64,000 nt of DNA from Gautieria morchelliformis. Lineage: Eukaryota > Basidiomycota > Agaricomycetes > Gomphales > Gomphaceae. The notes below the pieces were generated by a model. The model saw only the letters and a list, made by a program, of their open reading frames with translations, had not been told where the DNA came from and made no database searches. Positions 34,261-45,900 of this stretch are shown here, one piece after another (position 1 is the stretch's first letter; each line of letters opens with the position of its first letter). Where the stretch lies: NCBI GenBank assembly GCA_015179125.1, contig WHVA01000061.1, positions 124,001 to 188,000 of the forward strand, written 5' to 3'. The position numbers and the translations under genes were made by a program.

Positions 34261-36132
34261 CGGATAGTGGCGTGTTAGGCATATCACTGCCGACAAGGAC
34301 GCGGTGAAACCGACGCGCGAGACCGCGACGCAGACGAACGTCGCCGCGCAGCGAACTCAGGAGACAGAGAACGCAGCGCAGACGTGCGACGCCTCGTGCG
34401 TGGACGTGTTTCGCGCAGCCGCAACCAGCATGAACACGGGAACTGGCACCCCCATAGCAACCGTGCGAGCCCTACTCTCGAGGCTGTGGCGCAGAGACAT
34501 AACGCGCACCTTCATACACGGCCGCTTTCCAGCACGCTTGTACGTTGCAAGTCGTGATTGTCACGGCGCACGTCACACGCCATGAAACTCACGGTTCGCA
34601 TCGCCCGTTGGCTAGTACCGTTTGCGTCCTTGCTGGCGATGGTTCGGGTGCGTGAGGTGTGTGGCAGCGCAGCGCTGATGCAAAGCTCTACACGCGTCAC
34701 GTGACACATCGCGCAGTGACCCCCTGTCAATTGTTACGACTCGGCCGGCCGGGGTCAGATACCAATAGGGATCTCCCGCGCTTGTCGGCCCGGAGCTGCA
34801 TTGTCAGCAGCAGCCAGCACTGCGGTGAATATTCACACTATAGTGGTCAGCGTCATCAAAATCAAGTCAGGGGACCCCTAGAGCATATATAGCGAGGGGT
34901 GGGAGGGTTGTGGGAGGGTTGTGAATGGTCGGTCCCTTCGTGCGCCAGACGAAACAAGTAAAAGCAATGTTTACAAAAAATTCCCACAAAAAAAAACCAA
35001 ATAAAGGAGTTACAGGTCATTTTACACAATTTATGCCCACCACCGTCAATGACGGTGAGCACATATCATATCCCGGCGTTGTTGGATGTACGCTGCGCGG
35101 GACTGCGCGGACGTGACAGCGCAGGTCCGGTGCTCTGGGGTCTCTCGTACCAGAAGCACTATTTTTAGTGTCGTCTCGGAGATCAACAATCGACTATGCA
35201 CTCCGCAAAATCAACAATCAATATTTTGGCAACACATACCAAATGTTCCCACCTTACGGAGGAGGTCACATGGTCTCACTCCCAATGTGCTGTGCACGAC
35301 TCCAGAAAAAGCTAGATTTGCGACGTGAACAGAAGGGGTGGACAATTCCGATATGTGAGAAGAAGGTCCCGATGCCGGAACTTCAGATTTGGCACATCAG
35401 GCCTCAGGAGCTGATGAGAGCATGCATGGCCGCCACAGCTGTCGCCCACCATCGCACGACCTAAGTTCAACGGTGGCTTGATAAGCGCATGTTGCTTGAT
35501 CGGTTGGGACTTGTTCTGAGTGTTGAGGGAATCTGATGAGATGTGTCCTGCCCAGAGGAGACCTGACGGCTACTGTCTGTTGTAGCGTACGACCACTGAT
35601 GGCTCAGTTCCAAGCGCTGCGCTTACAGTAAGAAGCCTAGGGAAGAGTGCAATTCACTTGTAATGCGGCTGGAGCAGTGATCATGAGCGTGAGAAGCGCT
35701 CGAAGTGGAGGGATCCACACCATATGATTACCCTCGATCTATCGATCTGGCACATAGGAAGATCATCATATGGATCCGATCACTTTATTTGGAGTAACGT
35801 CAAGGGTTTACTGTAATTCAAATTTGTCTCTGAGTGGACCAACGATGCCGAAGAAATGTACTTCTAGGAAGGCTGTGTGTTAAAAGGTTGCGATTCATGC
35901 ATGATAGGCGAGCATTGGATTGTACAATGGGAGTCTATCTTGCAAGAGCATCAGAAGAGAGTGCCACCAGGCAGTGCGCCCGGAGCGCTGAGTTAGTTTA
36001 GACTCCGAATGAAAAGCGGTGGCGTGAACTCCGAAGCTGAAGGCATAAGGGGGTAACAATAGCGTCAAGACGACACGGTTATACAAGGTGCATTGCCTCA
36101 CGACGCTCTTCTTGTTGCATGAATGTCGCACA
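34261..36132. other. No gene recognised
   Basis: A CATATATAGCG element lies near 34886, and a 98-codon frame at 35168-35464 has GTG as its first codon. Neither is convincing. A GGGAGGGTTGTG duplication occurs at about 34905-34925. Confidence 0.35.
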
Positions 36133-36138
36133 TATAAG
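36133..36138 (+). promoter_or_regulatory. TATA-like box of DUF6699 gene 1
   Basis: CACATATAAGGC, 77 bases before the ATG at 36210. An ATG at 36156 would be only 18 bases from the end of the box, too close to a usual start of transcription, which favours 36210. Confidence 0.5.
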
Positions 36139-36209
36139 GCATTATCTAGCATTTCATGAACCACACGAACCACACGAACCTCCCGCTGAATACGAGGCCC
36201 AGTTCAATT

Positions 36210-36939
36210 ATGACATCTCCTTGGATACAACCTGTCTACGGCTGGTCCCCTCCATACCCCAGTCCAGGCTATTGGCAGTACGTTCCAACCCCTTATGCTG
36301 TGTACCACACACTTCCTCTCGCTGTCCTGGGCCAAGAAAGTAGGTGCAGAACTTTATTCTGGCCAGACATTAATTAACTTTGAAATCTCGTTAGTAAGAA
36401 CTCGCGGCCACCATGCTATCCAACCCCAACGGGTTGAACTCCAGCTACATAGGTTTTTAGGTGGTCACCCAAAACCCACCGCTGTGTGGGATGTATCTCA
36501 AGAAGTACTTACGGCGCAACGACTAACGTCCCGCAATTCTCTTCAAATGGTCACCCCTCGGTTCTTAGCCCATCCCGCAACAGAACCTCCGGTTTCGAGA
36601 ATGAACATCGTATGTGAACCATTCAAATGGGACATTAAAATCCACATACCACCGGGGGCCCCCGACAAATTTATTACCATTGGGTTAATACTCGAATCCA
36701 TTCATGGCATTCTTCACCAGCCTCTGGACCCTGAGGATTGGCGTGAAATTGGTCCTTCCGAGAAAAGGAAGATATACAAGGCGATGTGCGCGAGGCTGGC
36801 GAAGAACCCACCATCGATAAAAGCGGCCGGTCGTGTCTTGAAAATAGATTCTTTATTAGACCGAACGAGGTTTCTGGGATTGAGGCCTGGAACGGCAGGC
36901 CCCGAGGAATGGATACTGTCGTTGGCACCCAAAGGGTAG
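36210..36939 (+). CDS. DUF6699 protein 1
   Basis: Two exons, 36210-36339 and 36395-36939, with a 55-base GT-AG intron in phase; 224 residues. The Pro/Tyr/Trp-rich N-terminus (MTSPWIQPVYGW) is followed by the DUF6699 domain: WDVSQEV, HPATEPPVSRMNIV, FKWDIKIHIP, ITIGLILESIHGIL (usual TVGDVL-type segment), LDPEDWREIG, and the end FLGLRPG...EEWILSLAP. Function of the family is unknown; proteins are small and probably cytosolic or nuclear. It lies 1.4 kb from a close paralogue on the same strand. An upstream in-frame ATG at 36156 would add 18 residues. Confidence 0.8.
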
Positions 36940-37447
36940 ACTGATAACATCAATCAGGTGAGTATCTCATCAGCCTTGACCTTCAACCTCATACTGACAC
37001 CGCCCGGCCATGCGGTAGATTTTTTTGCATGCTTGTGGGGTTATGATCGCTGTATACTTAGAATACTTATATTAATAAGAACACGGCAGCTACGATGTAT
37101 TACCAAGCGTAATAGTGCTGATGATATAAGGCTATGAAATCGGTCTGCACTTCGAAGACTTAAAGGCCAACTACCTGGTCAATCGGTCAGCATGAACCCT
37201 TGCTGGTCAGAGCCTTTGCTTACCATCGAGGCAGCTGCCACGGGGTTTATCAAATGATTGATGATAGACAGTCATCAAGAGTTGAGTATAAATGAAATGC
37301 CGCAAACGTATTCCTGAAAAGGTATGCAGAGGCTAGCAAGGTGGTGGGAGACCAAAGTGGAAGAACATGTGGGAGCATGACCGTCGAATAATCAAGGAAT
37401 GACCACGGCCGGTGCATACCATAATGGTCTCTGTGGATTCAATATGG
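36940..37447. other. No gene recognised
   Basis: 3' flank of DUF6699 gene 1, AT-rich, no coding signal. Confidence 0.4.
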
Positions 37448-37773
37448 TTTTTTTTTTTTTTTAAAAAACAAGTTGTCGTCTTTTGGGGCCGTACCCTATG
37501 TAAGTGGGTTTCCAATACGGTATTCGAGGGAAGGGCGGGAATCGTACCTACTACTACTAGCAGGCTAGTGTAAGCTCCCACTGGATTGCCAGGGTAGCAT
37601 AATGTCAAGCTGTGTGGTACGCTGACCTTCGCAGATGTCGTACTGTTCCCATTCGAAGGAAGGGCGGGGATCGTGCCCACTACTAGGAGTAGGCTAGTGT
37701 AAGCTCCCACTGGATTGCCGGGTACTTATGATGTCAAGTCATGTGATATGCCGCAGATATCATGCTGTTCCCA
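37448..37773 (-). repeat. SINE-like tandem repeat with tRNA-type boxes and A-rich tail
   Basis: Two direct copies with a 129-base period (anchor AAGGGCGGG at 37531 and 37660). On the minus strand each has an A-box-like GGCAATCCAGTGGGAGC and, about 35 bases later, a B-box-like GGTACGATTCC (or GGGCACGATCC) ending in CCCGCCC. The minus-strand 3' end carries TTTTTT followed by 15 A. This resembles a tRNA-derived SINE with a duplicated head, but I could not fold a full tRNA. Confidence 0.45.
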
Positions 37774-38215
37774 CCACCTTAGGAGGCATGTTCCGCTGTC
37801 ACTGATACTGCGTTGCCCAAGGTACCGTATAACTGGCCACAGTTCGTGAGCAGATCACGAGATCAGGGTCTTAGAGTTTTGGCACCATCATCGAAGGGCT
37901 ATCCACAGCGCAGCCCTACTAGGGCTCAGTTTGTACGTTGCGACAACTGACTTGCTTGTCCATAGCCTCTTACCTTGCAGTGGCGGCGTCCACGGGCGAG
38001 GACCTGTGGCAAGCATATGGGCGGGCGGTGTGGTTCTGCTAACCGTTGTCCAATAGTATGCGTCGGAGTTTGAACACAGAGACGGCACTGCATCTCGGCG
38101 ATGCTCTATTTCCAAATTCTGCCATGGAAATCCAGTGGTGATGCTGTGGCTTCCCACAAGCGCCATGATATGATTGATAAGTAGGACGCTCTCACCAGGT
38201 GCAGTTCAGCTGACA
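37774..38215. other. No gene recognised
   Basis: Upstream region of DUF6699 gene 2. Confidence 0.4.
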
Positions 38216-38221
38216 TATAAG
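38216..38221 (+). promoter_or_regulatory. TATA-like box of DUF6699 gene 2
   Basis: GACATATAAGAACC, 144 bases before the ATG at 38365, same core as the box of gene 1. Confidence 0.5.
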
Positions 38222-38364
38222 AACCCACTGCCACACGGGGAGCGTTCGCCTACTTAGGCTCTGCCAGTGCACCACCTCTGATCCTGCTGCCCTCAGTGCC
38301 AACTCTCGCGCCAGATCATTGATTTACGACAGACTTTGGATTCGTCAAATTCATTAAAAACACG

Positions 38365-39138
38365 ATGCCGACACGTTACGCCTATCCTCAGGCTTACGCT
38401 GGATACTCGGGGGGTCAATCATGGCCACAGCAGTTGCACCCGTATGCTCCAGCATATACATGGGCATATCCTCAATACCCTCAATATGGCAATGTCCCCG
38501 CCATGGCAGGAGGCTCGTACACAGGCTATCCATCTTCCCCAAGGCATAGGGAACGACGTCGTGAGTCCCTTTCCATGCAGGGCTATGATCATCATGGTGA
38601 AAGTCTACGGTCTGTAGGGAGTATAACACCGGAAGAAATTCAGGTTAATGCGCTTTTGGGGGGGCGGTACCGACCGACCGCTGACTGGGATGTCACGCAA
38701 GATCCGTCTACTGGACGGCATGGACGCGATAAAATCTCGGAGCGATTACTCGCAGAGCCTGCCACGGAACCACCCGTGTATCAGATGCGGCTCGTCTCCG
38801 ATGCATTTCCTTGGGATATTAATATCACGCCGCCGGGGCGCAAAGAAGTTGTGACTGTGGGGCATGTCTTTGGGGCGATATATGGGATATTGCAAAACCC
38901 CTTGGAGAAGGAGGATTGGGATAATGAGACATCAAATGTCAAGCGAATTTGGCACAGGGCCCGGTGTGCAAGACTGTCTAGGAGCGGCGCCTCATTCAAG
39001 TTGGACTCGCACATCAAACAGGTTGATGTCCTTGGTGACAAGACCTTCTTCATGGGCTTGAAACCCGTTGGGCCGCCTGAGGAGCCTACGGAGTGGCTCC
39101 TAAAGCTCGGGCCGCCGCCAAGACAAGGACGACGGTGA
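38365..39138 (+). CDS. DUF6699 protein 2
   Basis: Single exon, 257 residues. The Tyr/Gly/Pro/Gln-rich N-terminal third (YPQYPQYGNVP) looks disordered. From about residue 95 the DUF6699 domain follows: ADWDVTQDP, EPATEPPVYQMRLV, AFPWDINI, VTVGHVFGAIYGIL, LEKEDWDN, HIKQVDVLGDKTFFMGL and the closing EWLLKLGPP. It is closest to protein 1 in this window (shared ATEPPV, similar length and end), so the two are probably a tandem duplication. Unlike protein 1 it has no intron in the N-terminal part. Confidence 0.85.
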   Translation: MPTRYAYPQAYAGYSGGQSWPQQLHPYAPAYTWAYPQYPQYGNVPAMAGGSYTGYPSSPRHRERRRESLSMQGYDHHGESLRSVGSITPEEIQVNALLGGRYRPTADWDVTQDPSTGRHGRDKISERLLAEPATEPPVYQMRLVSDAFPWDINITPPGRKEVVTVGHVFGAIYGILQNPLEKEDWDNETSNVKRIWHRARCARLSRSGASFKLDSHIKQVDVLGDKTFFMGLKPVGPPEEPTEWLLKLGPPPRQGRR

Positions 39139-42100
39139 AGTAAGCCCAATAATGTTCTTATCTGCTCTGCAAGCTAACTGATCTGTTGAAGATTCGTGAT
39201 CGTGAAGGATATTCCTGTGCAATCCGGATTCGGTTGTCTAAGGCAGAGAACAGACGCCGGGCGGGAAGCATGCATCGCTTCATCACTTGTATAATCTATA
39301 CGACGGTATAATGTTATGTGTGTGTTGTAGCAGCCGCGCGTGGATCGAGAGTTCAAGTACGCAACGCCAGCTTTGGAACATAAGTATGTACCACTGCATG
39401 CCGTACTTCGTACTTGTCTGGCCAACTGGATCCCACGAATTCATCAAGAGTAAGTATGTAAAAGAAGTCCTGCAGTATGAATGTCCGGTGGAACCACTCC
39501 CGGTTCATTGCCAAGCGATCCGGTCCTGTTATAGCGAGATCAACAGTATAATAGAGTACAAGCGTATGCACCGCCCGCTGCCGCACCGATATGACTGGAC
39601 CGCCTTCTTTCGATACTTACGGGATCCCTGATCCAATCATCATGCACTGGACATGTGTTCCTCAGTCGCATGTGTAGGAGGCGCGTTGGTGTATATATAT
39701 ATATACAGTCGAGGATTTTGAGGTGCATCATGAGAGATCATCTCAACAGATCTCCCACAGCATTGCGTAATTGCAAATTTGGGTTCCAACACAAACCAAG
39801 CCGTTTGAGGGAAATCCTACAGAAACAGAAGGCGACGGTGGTGATAGCGGTGCCCACATTTCAAATGGTGATACGGAGTTGCTACCTCCACTCCGCTGTG
39901 TTTGGTGTCCCTTAATAATTACCTTCTAGAACTGCGGTCTTATGGGAGCAGAGTCGGTAAACGTGCCCGAAATGATTGCACAGTAGGGAGACGAGATCAG
40001 TGGTTCTGAACTCGTTTCAACTCGGAGGATCAACAAAATTCTCTGTGATCGCAGAAGGAATGTAGCCGTATGGTGTCTTGCCAGAAACGTTTACTTGCCG
40101 TAGCCCAATACAAGTGAATATCAGCGACGATGATTGATGTACATACCTTGTACCGACTTTACTGCGCCTCACGGAGTGCAGCCAGAGACGGTCGGAGGAT
40201 CAGTGCTGTGAATTTGCAGATATTTCCTTCTATTGTACCTGTGGTTGTCACCCGGACGGGGCAGCTCTGGCCGCGCCATATCCCCCTGTTATTTCTAGAA
40301 GAATCTGGTGAGAAAGTGTGGCACTGGAGCATCTTCAGACATACTGCCAGCCCCCTAACTGTCGCGGAGATGATGGCAAAATATGAGAGGAGTTGCGGAA
40401 ATAGACATCTAGAGATCATAGACGCTGCTGCGTCACATCGGCGCTCGCTACAGAGGCGCCATTTCGCGGGAGAAGTCGCCCCAATATATAAGCTGGCAGT
40501 AGCCCAGTAGCCAAAGTGAGGTGGTCATTGGACGAAAAACGTGTAAATGGATAGATAGGCACATTGGTAGGGCCTTCCTTCCCGAAACGCGATACAGCAG
40601 TATATGGGCGCAAACCGTATCCTTGGGCACAATAGAATAATGTCCCATTGCGCGTAGATGACTTGGAATCTTGGCCAGTTCGGGGATGCCCGCTCGGAGC
40701 ACGGAACGGAACCCTCGCAGCTTCCAAATAGACCAGGGCGGTAAGCACATAATCCACGGACAGTGAATTTACCGCGTGCAAACAACGGGTCCAAAAGAAC
40801 GTCGATAAGGAGTGCTCGTAGATGATTTGTAATCTTGGCCAGCTCAGGGATGCCCGAGAACGGAACGGAACAAAGCACATACTCCACAGACAGAGTGAAT
40901 TACACCGCGCAAACAACGTGTCCAAAGAACGTCGATAAGGAGCATTTCAAAGCAGTCAGCTCAAGGGAAGACCGAATGTGTTCAGGGACTAGCGGCCGTA
41001 GAAGAGGCAGTCCAGTTCATCCGAATCATTGTCTGGATCCTTGAACCGCCCGAGGTTGACGGTGGCACGTGTGCGGGGTAACTGAGCATATTCACAGTCC
41101 GATGCAAGTGACAATACCAATACGTGCTGACCTGTGCAGGAGCAGTGCCACCCCCGCACACGTGTTCTATGCAAACCGAGCCATGGGTCGATAGCGGAAA
41201 GGTCGCATTTGATAGAAGGGCGCTCCAAGATCATAGTTTGTTATTATTGGCACTGACGTTATCACCACGTTTAAACGGATCGGAAACTGCGTTGGTACGT
41301 CAGAAGACCAGCCCAATCTTTGAGTCAGAATCAGTCCTTACGCGTACTTATATATGGAAATGAACTAATCATCATTATAGATACCTAGATAGTTTCCCTC
41401 AACATACTACACCATAGTTAGATTGAACACTCGGGGACCCAACTGGAAGGCAAACAAACCACTCAGCAGTCCTAGTGGCAGGTCAAACATGACATTACCA
41501 CGCCGCCGCCGTATAATGGGGAGTGGCGGTGGTGGTGGCGCTGCACGCCGCTAGAAGCGTGTACCACAGCAAGGCATGCCTCACCGTTGGACAAGATGGA
41601 TGGATGGCCTTGGTACGTCAGAATTCGGGACTATTACTGCATACGCATGTGGATTCTGACCTATCTTGGCAACTGACGGAAACACCACAGTATGATGACT
41701 GCTAAGCATGATCGCCCCAGGGTCGACATCATTCGGCTGCTATCGCGCGGGTCGGCGCATTGCAAGGAGCGCATTGCCCCGTGCCAAAATAAGTGAGCGT
41801 GGAACCGAGTACTGAGGCAGTGCCTGTAGGCTGTCACGGCGTGGATTATCATGAGCGGGTCTGATTAGGTACTATTAGGTTTACATCAAATGAAGAATAC
41901 GAGATTGAACGGTACTTACGGCAGATTTTCCGACTGATGTATTTTCCACAGCGAGCTTATTTGGCAACAGTCGCGAGGCCACAAGTGCCGGGCGGCAAAA
42001 AAATGTTACATTCGAACTCCGCTTTCAACTTTTGTGACTTGCTCCAAGCATTCCAAAGGCTGTTCGACGTTTGTCTCACAATTCTCCTGGAAACTGTTTC

Positions 42101-42176
42101 GGAGATGAATTGGGAGTCTGGATGTGGAAACATCAGGGCTGCCACTAGGGAGAGGTCTACGTACTATTGTGCTGCC
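39139..42176. other. No gene recognised
   Basis: 3 kb with short frames on both strands. Frames at 39287-39631 and 40130-40510 (plus) have protein-like composition but no motif I know. A partial tandem duplication lies at 40650-40945 and a short TA run near 39692. Confidence 0.35.
40650..40945. repeat. Imperfect tandem duplication
   Basis: GTAGATGA.TTG.AATCTTGGCCAG occurs at 40654 and 40818, and AACGTCGATAAGGAG at 40799 and 40927, with matching blocks between (CACA..ATCCACGGACAG / ATACTCCACAGACAG). Copies differ by an indel of about 36 bases. Origin unknown. Confidence 0.7.
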
Positions 42177-42182
42177 TATAAA
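42177..42182 (+). promoter_or_regulatory. TATA box of DUF6699 gene 3
   Basis: GCCTATAAAGGAG, 46 bases before the ATG at 42223. An in-frame ATG at 42124 lies upstream of this box, so 42223 is the better start. Confidence 0.55.
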
Positions 42183-42222
42183 GGAGAGATCCCCTCCAAG
42201 CGGATCCTCCCAAGTTGCAGTC

Positions 42223-42957
42223 ATGGCCCACTTCCACCACCACCGCCACCACCCTTCTCACACCAGTGTATCTGCTCCTGTTTTTGCACACCCCACCGCC
42301 CATCATCATTCTCACACTCGACACACTCGCCCTGTGCCCATATCCTCTACCTCCTCTACTGCCCGTCACCTCCGTCACGCCTATGCACCCGCACGCGTAC
42401 ACCCCACGGCCGCCGTCGACGCCGTCCTCGCGTACAACCATTCGGCGCGCCCACCCATCGAGTTTGATCTCACTCTATCGCCCTCCCAGATTCTGATAGC
42501 CCAAGGGCCGTCACGATCGTCGTATGCAGGCTTGACCCAACGAGACCTATCTTCACCGGCGACCACACCGCCTATGGCGTATATACACATCAGATGCGAC
42601 GATTTACCTTGGTCAATCGATGTCTACCCTTCTACCGACAGCGGCAGCGGCGTCGTGACAGTCGGCGACGTGCTCCATGGCATATATCGCGCCCTGCGAC
42701 GCCGCGTGTCGAGCGCCGAATGGGATGCCTCATCGCCCGGCATGCAGCAACGTGTGCGGGATGCGTGGTTGCGCCGTTGCAAGCGACAGCAGTCTCACAA
42801 GGAGCGCAGTTACGAGTCCAACAACGGGCTACGCCGCGTCGATTGGTTAACAAAGTACACGGTGTTCCGGGGTTTGAGCCCTGGAAAGTCGCATGATCAT
42901 TGGGTGATGCACGTTGGACAAGGGGAGAAGTCTGTCAAGTTTTGGGCTGGGTCATGA
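42223..42957 (+). CDS. DUF6699 protein 3, His-rich N-terminus
   Basis: Single exon, 244 residues. The first 50 residues are strongly His-rich (MAHFHHHRHHPSH), which could bind metal or simply be low complexity. The DUF6699 domain follows: FDLTLSPSQ, then YIHIRCDDLPWSIDV, VVTVGDVLHGIYRALRR, SAEWDAS, RVRDAWLRRC, GLRRVDWLTKYTVFRGLSP and the end DHWVMHVG. This matches the family consensus better than proteins 1 and 2. No intron. Confidence 0.85.
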   Translation: MAHFHHHRHHPSHTSVSAPVFAHPTAHHHSHTRHTRPVPISSTSSTARHLRHAYAPARVHPTAAVDAVLAYNHSARPPIEFDLTLSPSQILIAQGPSRSSYAGLTQRDLSSPATTPPMAYIHIRCDDLPWSIDVYPSTDSGSGVVTVGDVLHGIYRALRRRVSSAEWDASSPGMQQRVRDAWLRRCKRQQSHKERSYESNNGLRRVDWLTKYTVFRGLSPGKSHDHWVMHVGQGEKSVKFWAGS

Positions 42958-45900
42958 CGCCGACGTTGAGCGCTCAGCGTCCAGGTGACGGTTATCACAG
43001 ATATCATCCGCGATACCCACCAGACAACGCACACTGGCTGATCACGAGTCTGGTTCGCGGGAACATGTTTTACTGTATCCTTATGGTTTCGTTCTCTTGT
43101 TCTCTTGCACCTTGTCCGTTTCTCTTGCACCTTGTACGGTTCTCATTCATAGCATGAACAATATATCTACACATCCACACAGATGGCAATTAAATTAACA
43201 ACAGGCTGAGTCTGGTGAGATGTATAGGCAACAAGTATCGGGTCGGTCCAAAGAAAGTGGATCTTGGCTCCACCGTGACTGAATGCTTTTCTTCGTTTTC
43301 TACTGCAACTGCACGGAAAGACAGATCCGGCATATGGAGGGAGCTGCCTCGTGTCGAACGCAACACGACTCGTGTAGACTCATCTAGCTCCTAGTCTATA
43401 GTACAACCCCCAGCTAGTGGTTCCAAAGATCGAGATGTGGCGTCGCGCGGAGCGGTAAGCAGGGGTAGACGTCATGAAATCGTTATCATAATCACCCGCA
43501 GAAGAGTACTGTGCACTTGACAGGCCGGAATGGTAGCATATCTCATTTACAAGACGTACTCCACGTCGATGTGATCCATACCGAAGGCTACTCTCGTAGC
43601 ACTACTGGGGGTTCACACGTCACGTATATGGTGAACATGCAAATTCAAATACTTACGACTGCAGGAACCGTGTGCCCATGCATCAATCATTACTGCAACA
43701 TTACGTTGAACCGTGCGGGGAACATACAAATATCAAGGAAGCACTTACTTAGAGTATTTGGCCCGAGTGCATGGCAAGGTGAATTACGTCTACACGTCAT
43801 AGAAGAGTGCTCGAAGTGTACCTCGAGGCAGATCTTCGGAAAGTACCAAGAATTTTGAGTCTCAGATCTCGGGTCTTATGTAGTACCACTGCTCCGATAT
43901 GATCGTGTCTTGCAAGTGAATCCATACGTCAGTACTCTAAGAAAGTCAACCAAAATAATACCATTTGTGGGCGGTGGAAAAATCAAGGCTTATGGGTGTA
44001 ATACAAGTACAGAACGGATTTGCTCCATACAGAAAACCGACCATTCACACCTCGGACAAACTGAGTCAAAAAGGGTTGAGAGATCAAGCTCAAGCTTCAA
44101 GCACGACGCAGATTCCCGATCGAAGCATGTGCAAAACGAAAGGTCAGGGCCAGTCAGGACGCTTGGCAGGGACTAGGCGTGCGGAGAAAAGTAAACATTG
44201 CAACATATACTAGAGATACGGCGTGTGCATAGCAAGGCATACTTGCGCATATATCACTAGCACATCCAGAGGGGCAGGAAATGCAAGCTTGAAGAGCATG
44301 ATTAGCCAATGAAATAGCCAGACAATTAAGAGAGCAATGAAAATAAAGACCTTTATGGACAGAAGATGCGGAAGCGATCTTTCTTCATGCCACCAAAGGT
44401 GACACCGCTCCCGGCAGTGGTGACCTAGGTCTGGCTTGCACTGAGAATGTTAATGTCTTGTTGTGGATATCACCTTAGTAACTGATGAATGTACAGGTGG
44501 TCAGAATGCACATCGGATAAAAGAATCGGCTTATGACATACTTGAGCTAGTACTGGCCCAGGCATAACCGTTGCATGTTGTAGCCTGAGCATTATCAACA
44601 AGTACCAAGCCAGGGGGCCACTACCGGATGCAAAAGGACACAAAGGACACGGTTGAAAATGTGAATCCAGATAGTCCGATGGCGGATTCAAGTAGGTGGC
44701 ACAGACCAAAATCAATTCACTTGGAGTGACCCTATTGTCGACTTTCACAATAGCCTACAAGCTAAGGCCGCCCTGCGCGTACGATGCACTTACTCCTTTG
44801 TGATCATCATGAACAACAACATGACCATGGAGATACCGGACGCCAAACGCAATATCTCGAATTTGATCATGAGGCTACATGACGAGGGAAAGATGACTGG
44901 CTTTGAGTCGACGTACCACTGTCATGGGATTAGCGTTAGGTCGTTTTGAACTTAGACGTCCGCACTGCTACTTGGGTACCAAGTTGAGACAGGGGAATCA
45001 TCAACGTGATACACAACGTCATGAAAGTGGCGATACTTTCATGGCAAAGCTGTAACCAAATCCGTTGGAAATGATATCTTTAATAATAATAATAGCGGGA
45101 AAGAGAACCCGGGCAAGGAGAATGAAAGGGGAGTCGAGGCGATACCTATTGTTGCGGTGCCCGGCACCGGCGTCCCATATATTTCTTGTCCCAGAGTCGC
45201 CTCTCGGGCATACCGGAATTCGTAGGTGTATTGTAGGTGGTCATTAACTTTTGCGTATTTATCCTGGCTTGCATTACCCCATAAGTCATAAGTGTCGCAA
45301 GACTTCAACAGCATCCTGTGGTAACGTTATTTCACCGCTGTATGCTACATGGAACGCCGCTTACCAGCTCACGTGTGGGACTCGAGTCACTCCTTAAACT
45401 TGTACCCGCCAACGGTGTTCATCTGGTGCCGATCAGGCGGTGTATGTGGTTTGCCATCACCGTTATGGTGTATTTGTCCATGGTGAGTTGAATTTCCGCC
45501 CTTTTCCGGAGGCATGGATGGGCGCCTCAATACAGACGCTGAGGAGCTCAGGCAATTGCATGATCAAACATCTGGCGGGAGAGCGTCAGCAGTGCCAGAA
45601 GAAAGGCGTTTAAATTTCAAACGGCGACAGCAAGCCATGCGGGTGGGCGGGCGATGCGCATGGCTGGCCATGCGCAGTGGTGGCACCTGGAATGGAGGGG
45701 GTCATTAGTACCTGCGCCAGTGCGCCTACATGTCTGGTGGCCGGGATCCGACTGTCGGAAGCATCAGAAACGCCGGATGGACGTGCCAGCCTAGCAGATT
45801 TAACATTGGAAACGTATTCAAAATTGTCAGAATCGTCCCAGACTCCAACCCGCCGAACCCTGAAGTATCATTTTAGAACGCCGGTATCGTTGCGCATCGA

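Noticed and set aside
37531-37773. Functional tRNA gene
   Set aside because: A- and B-box-like motifs are present but I could not form an acceptor stem or anticodon arm.
42124-42222. Upstream start for DUF6699 protein 3
   Set aside because: The TATA box lies between this ATG and the one at 42223, so it would not be in the transcript.
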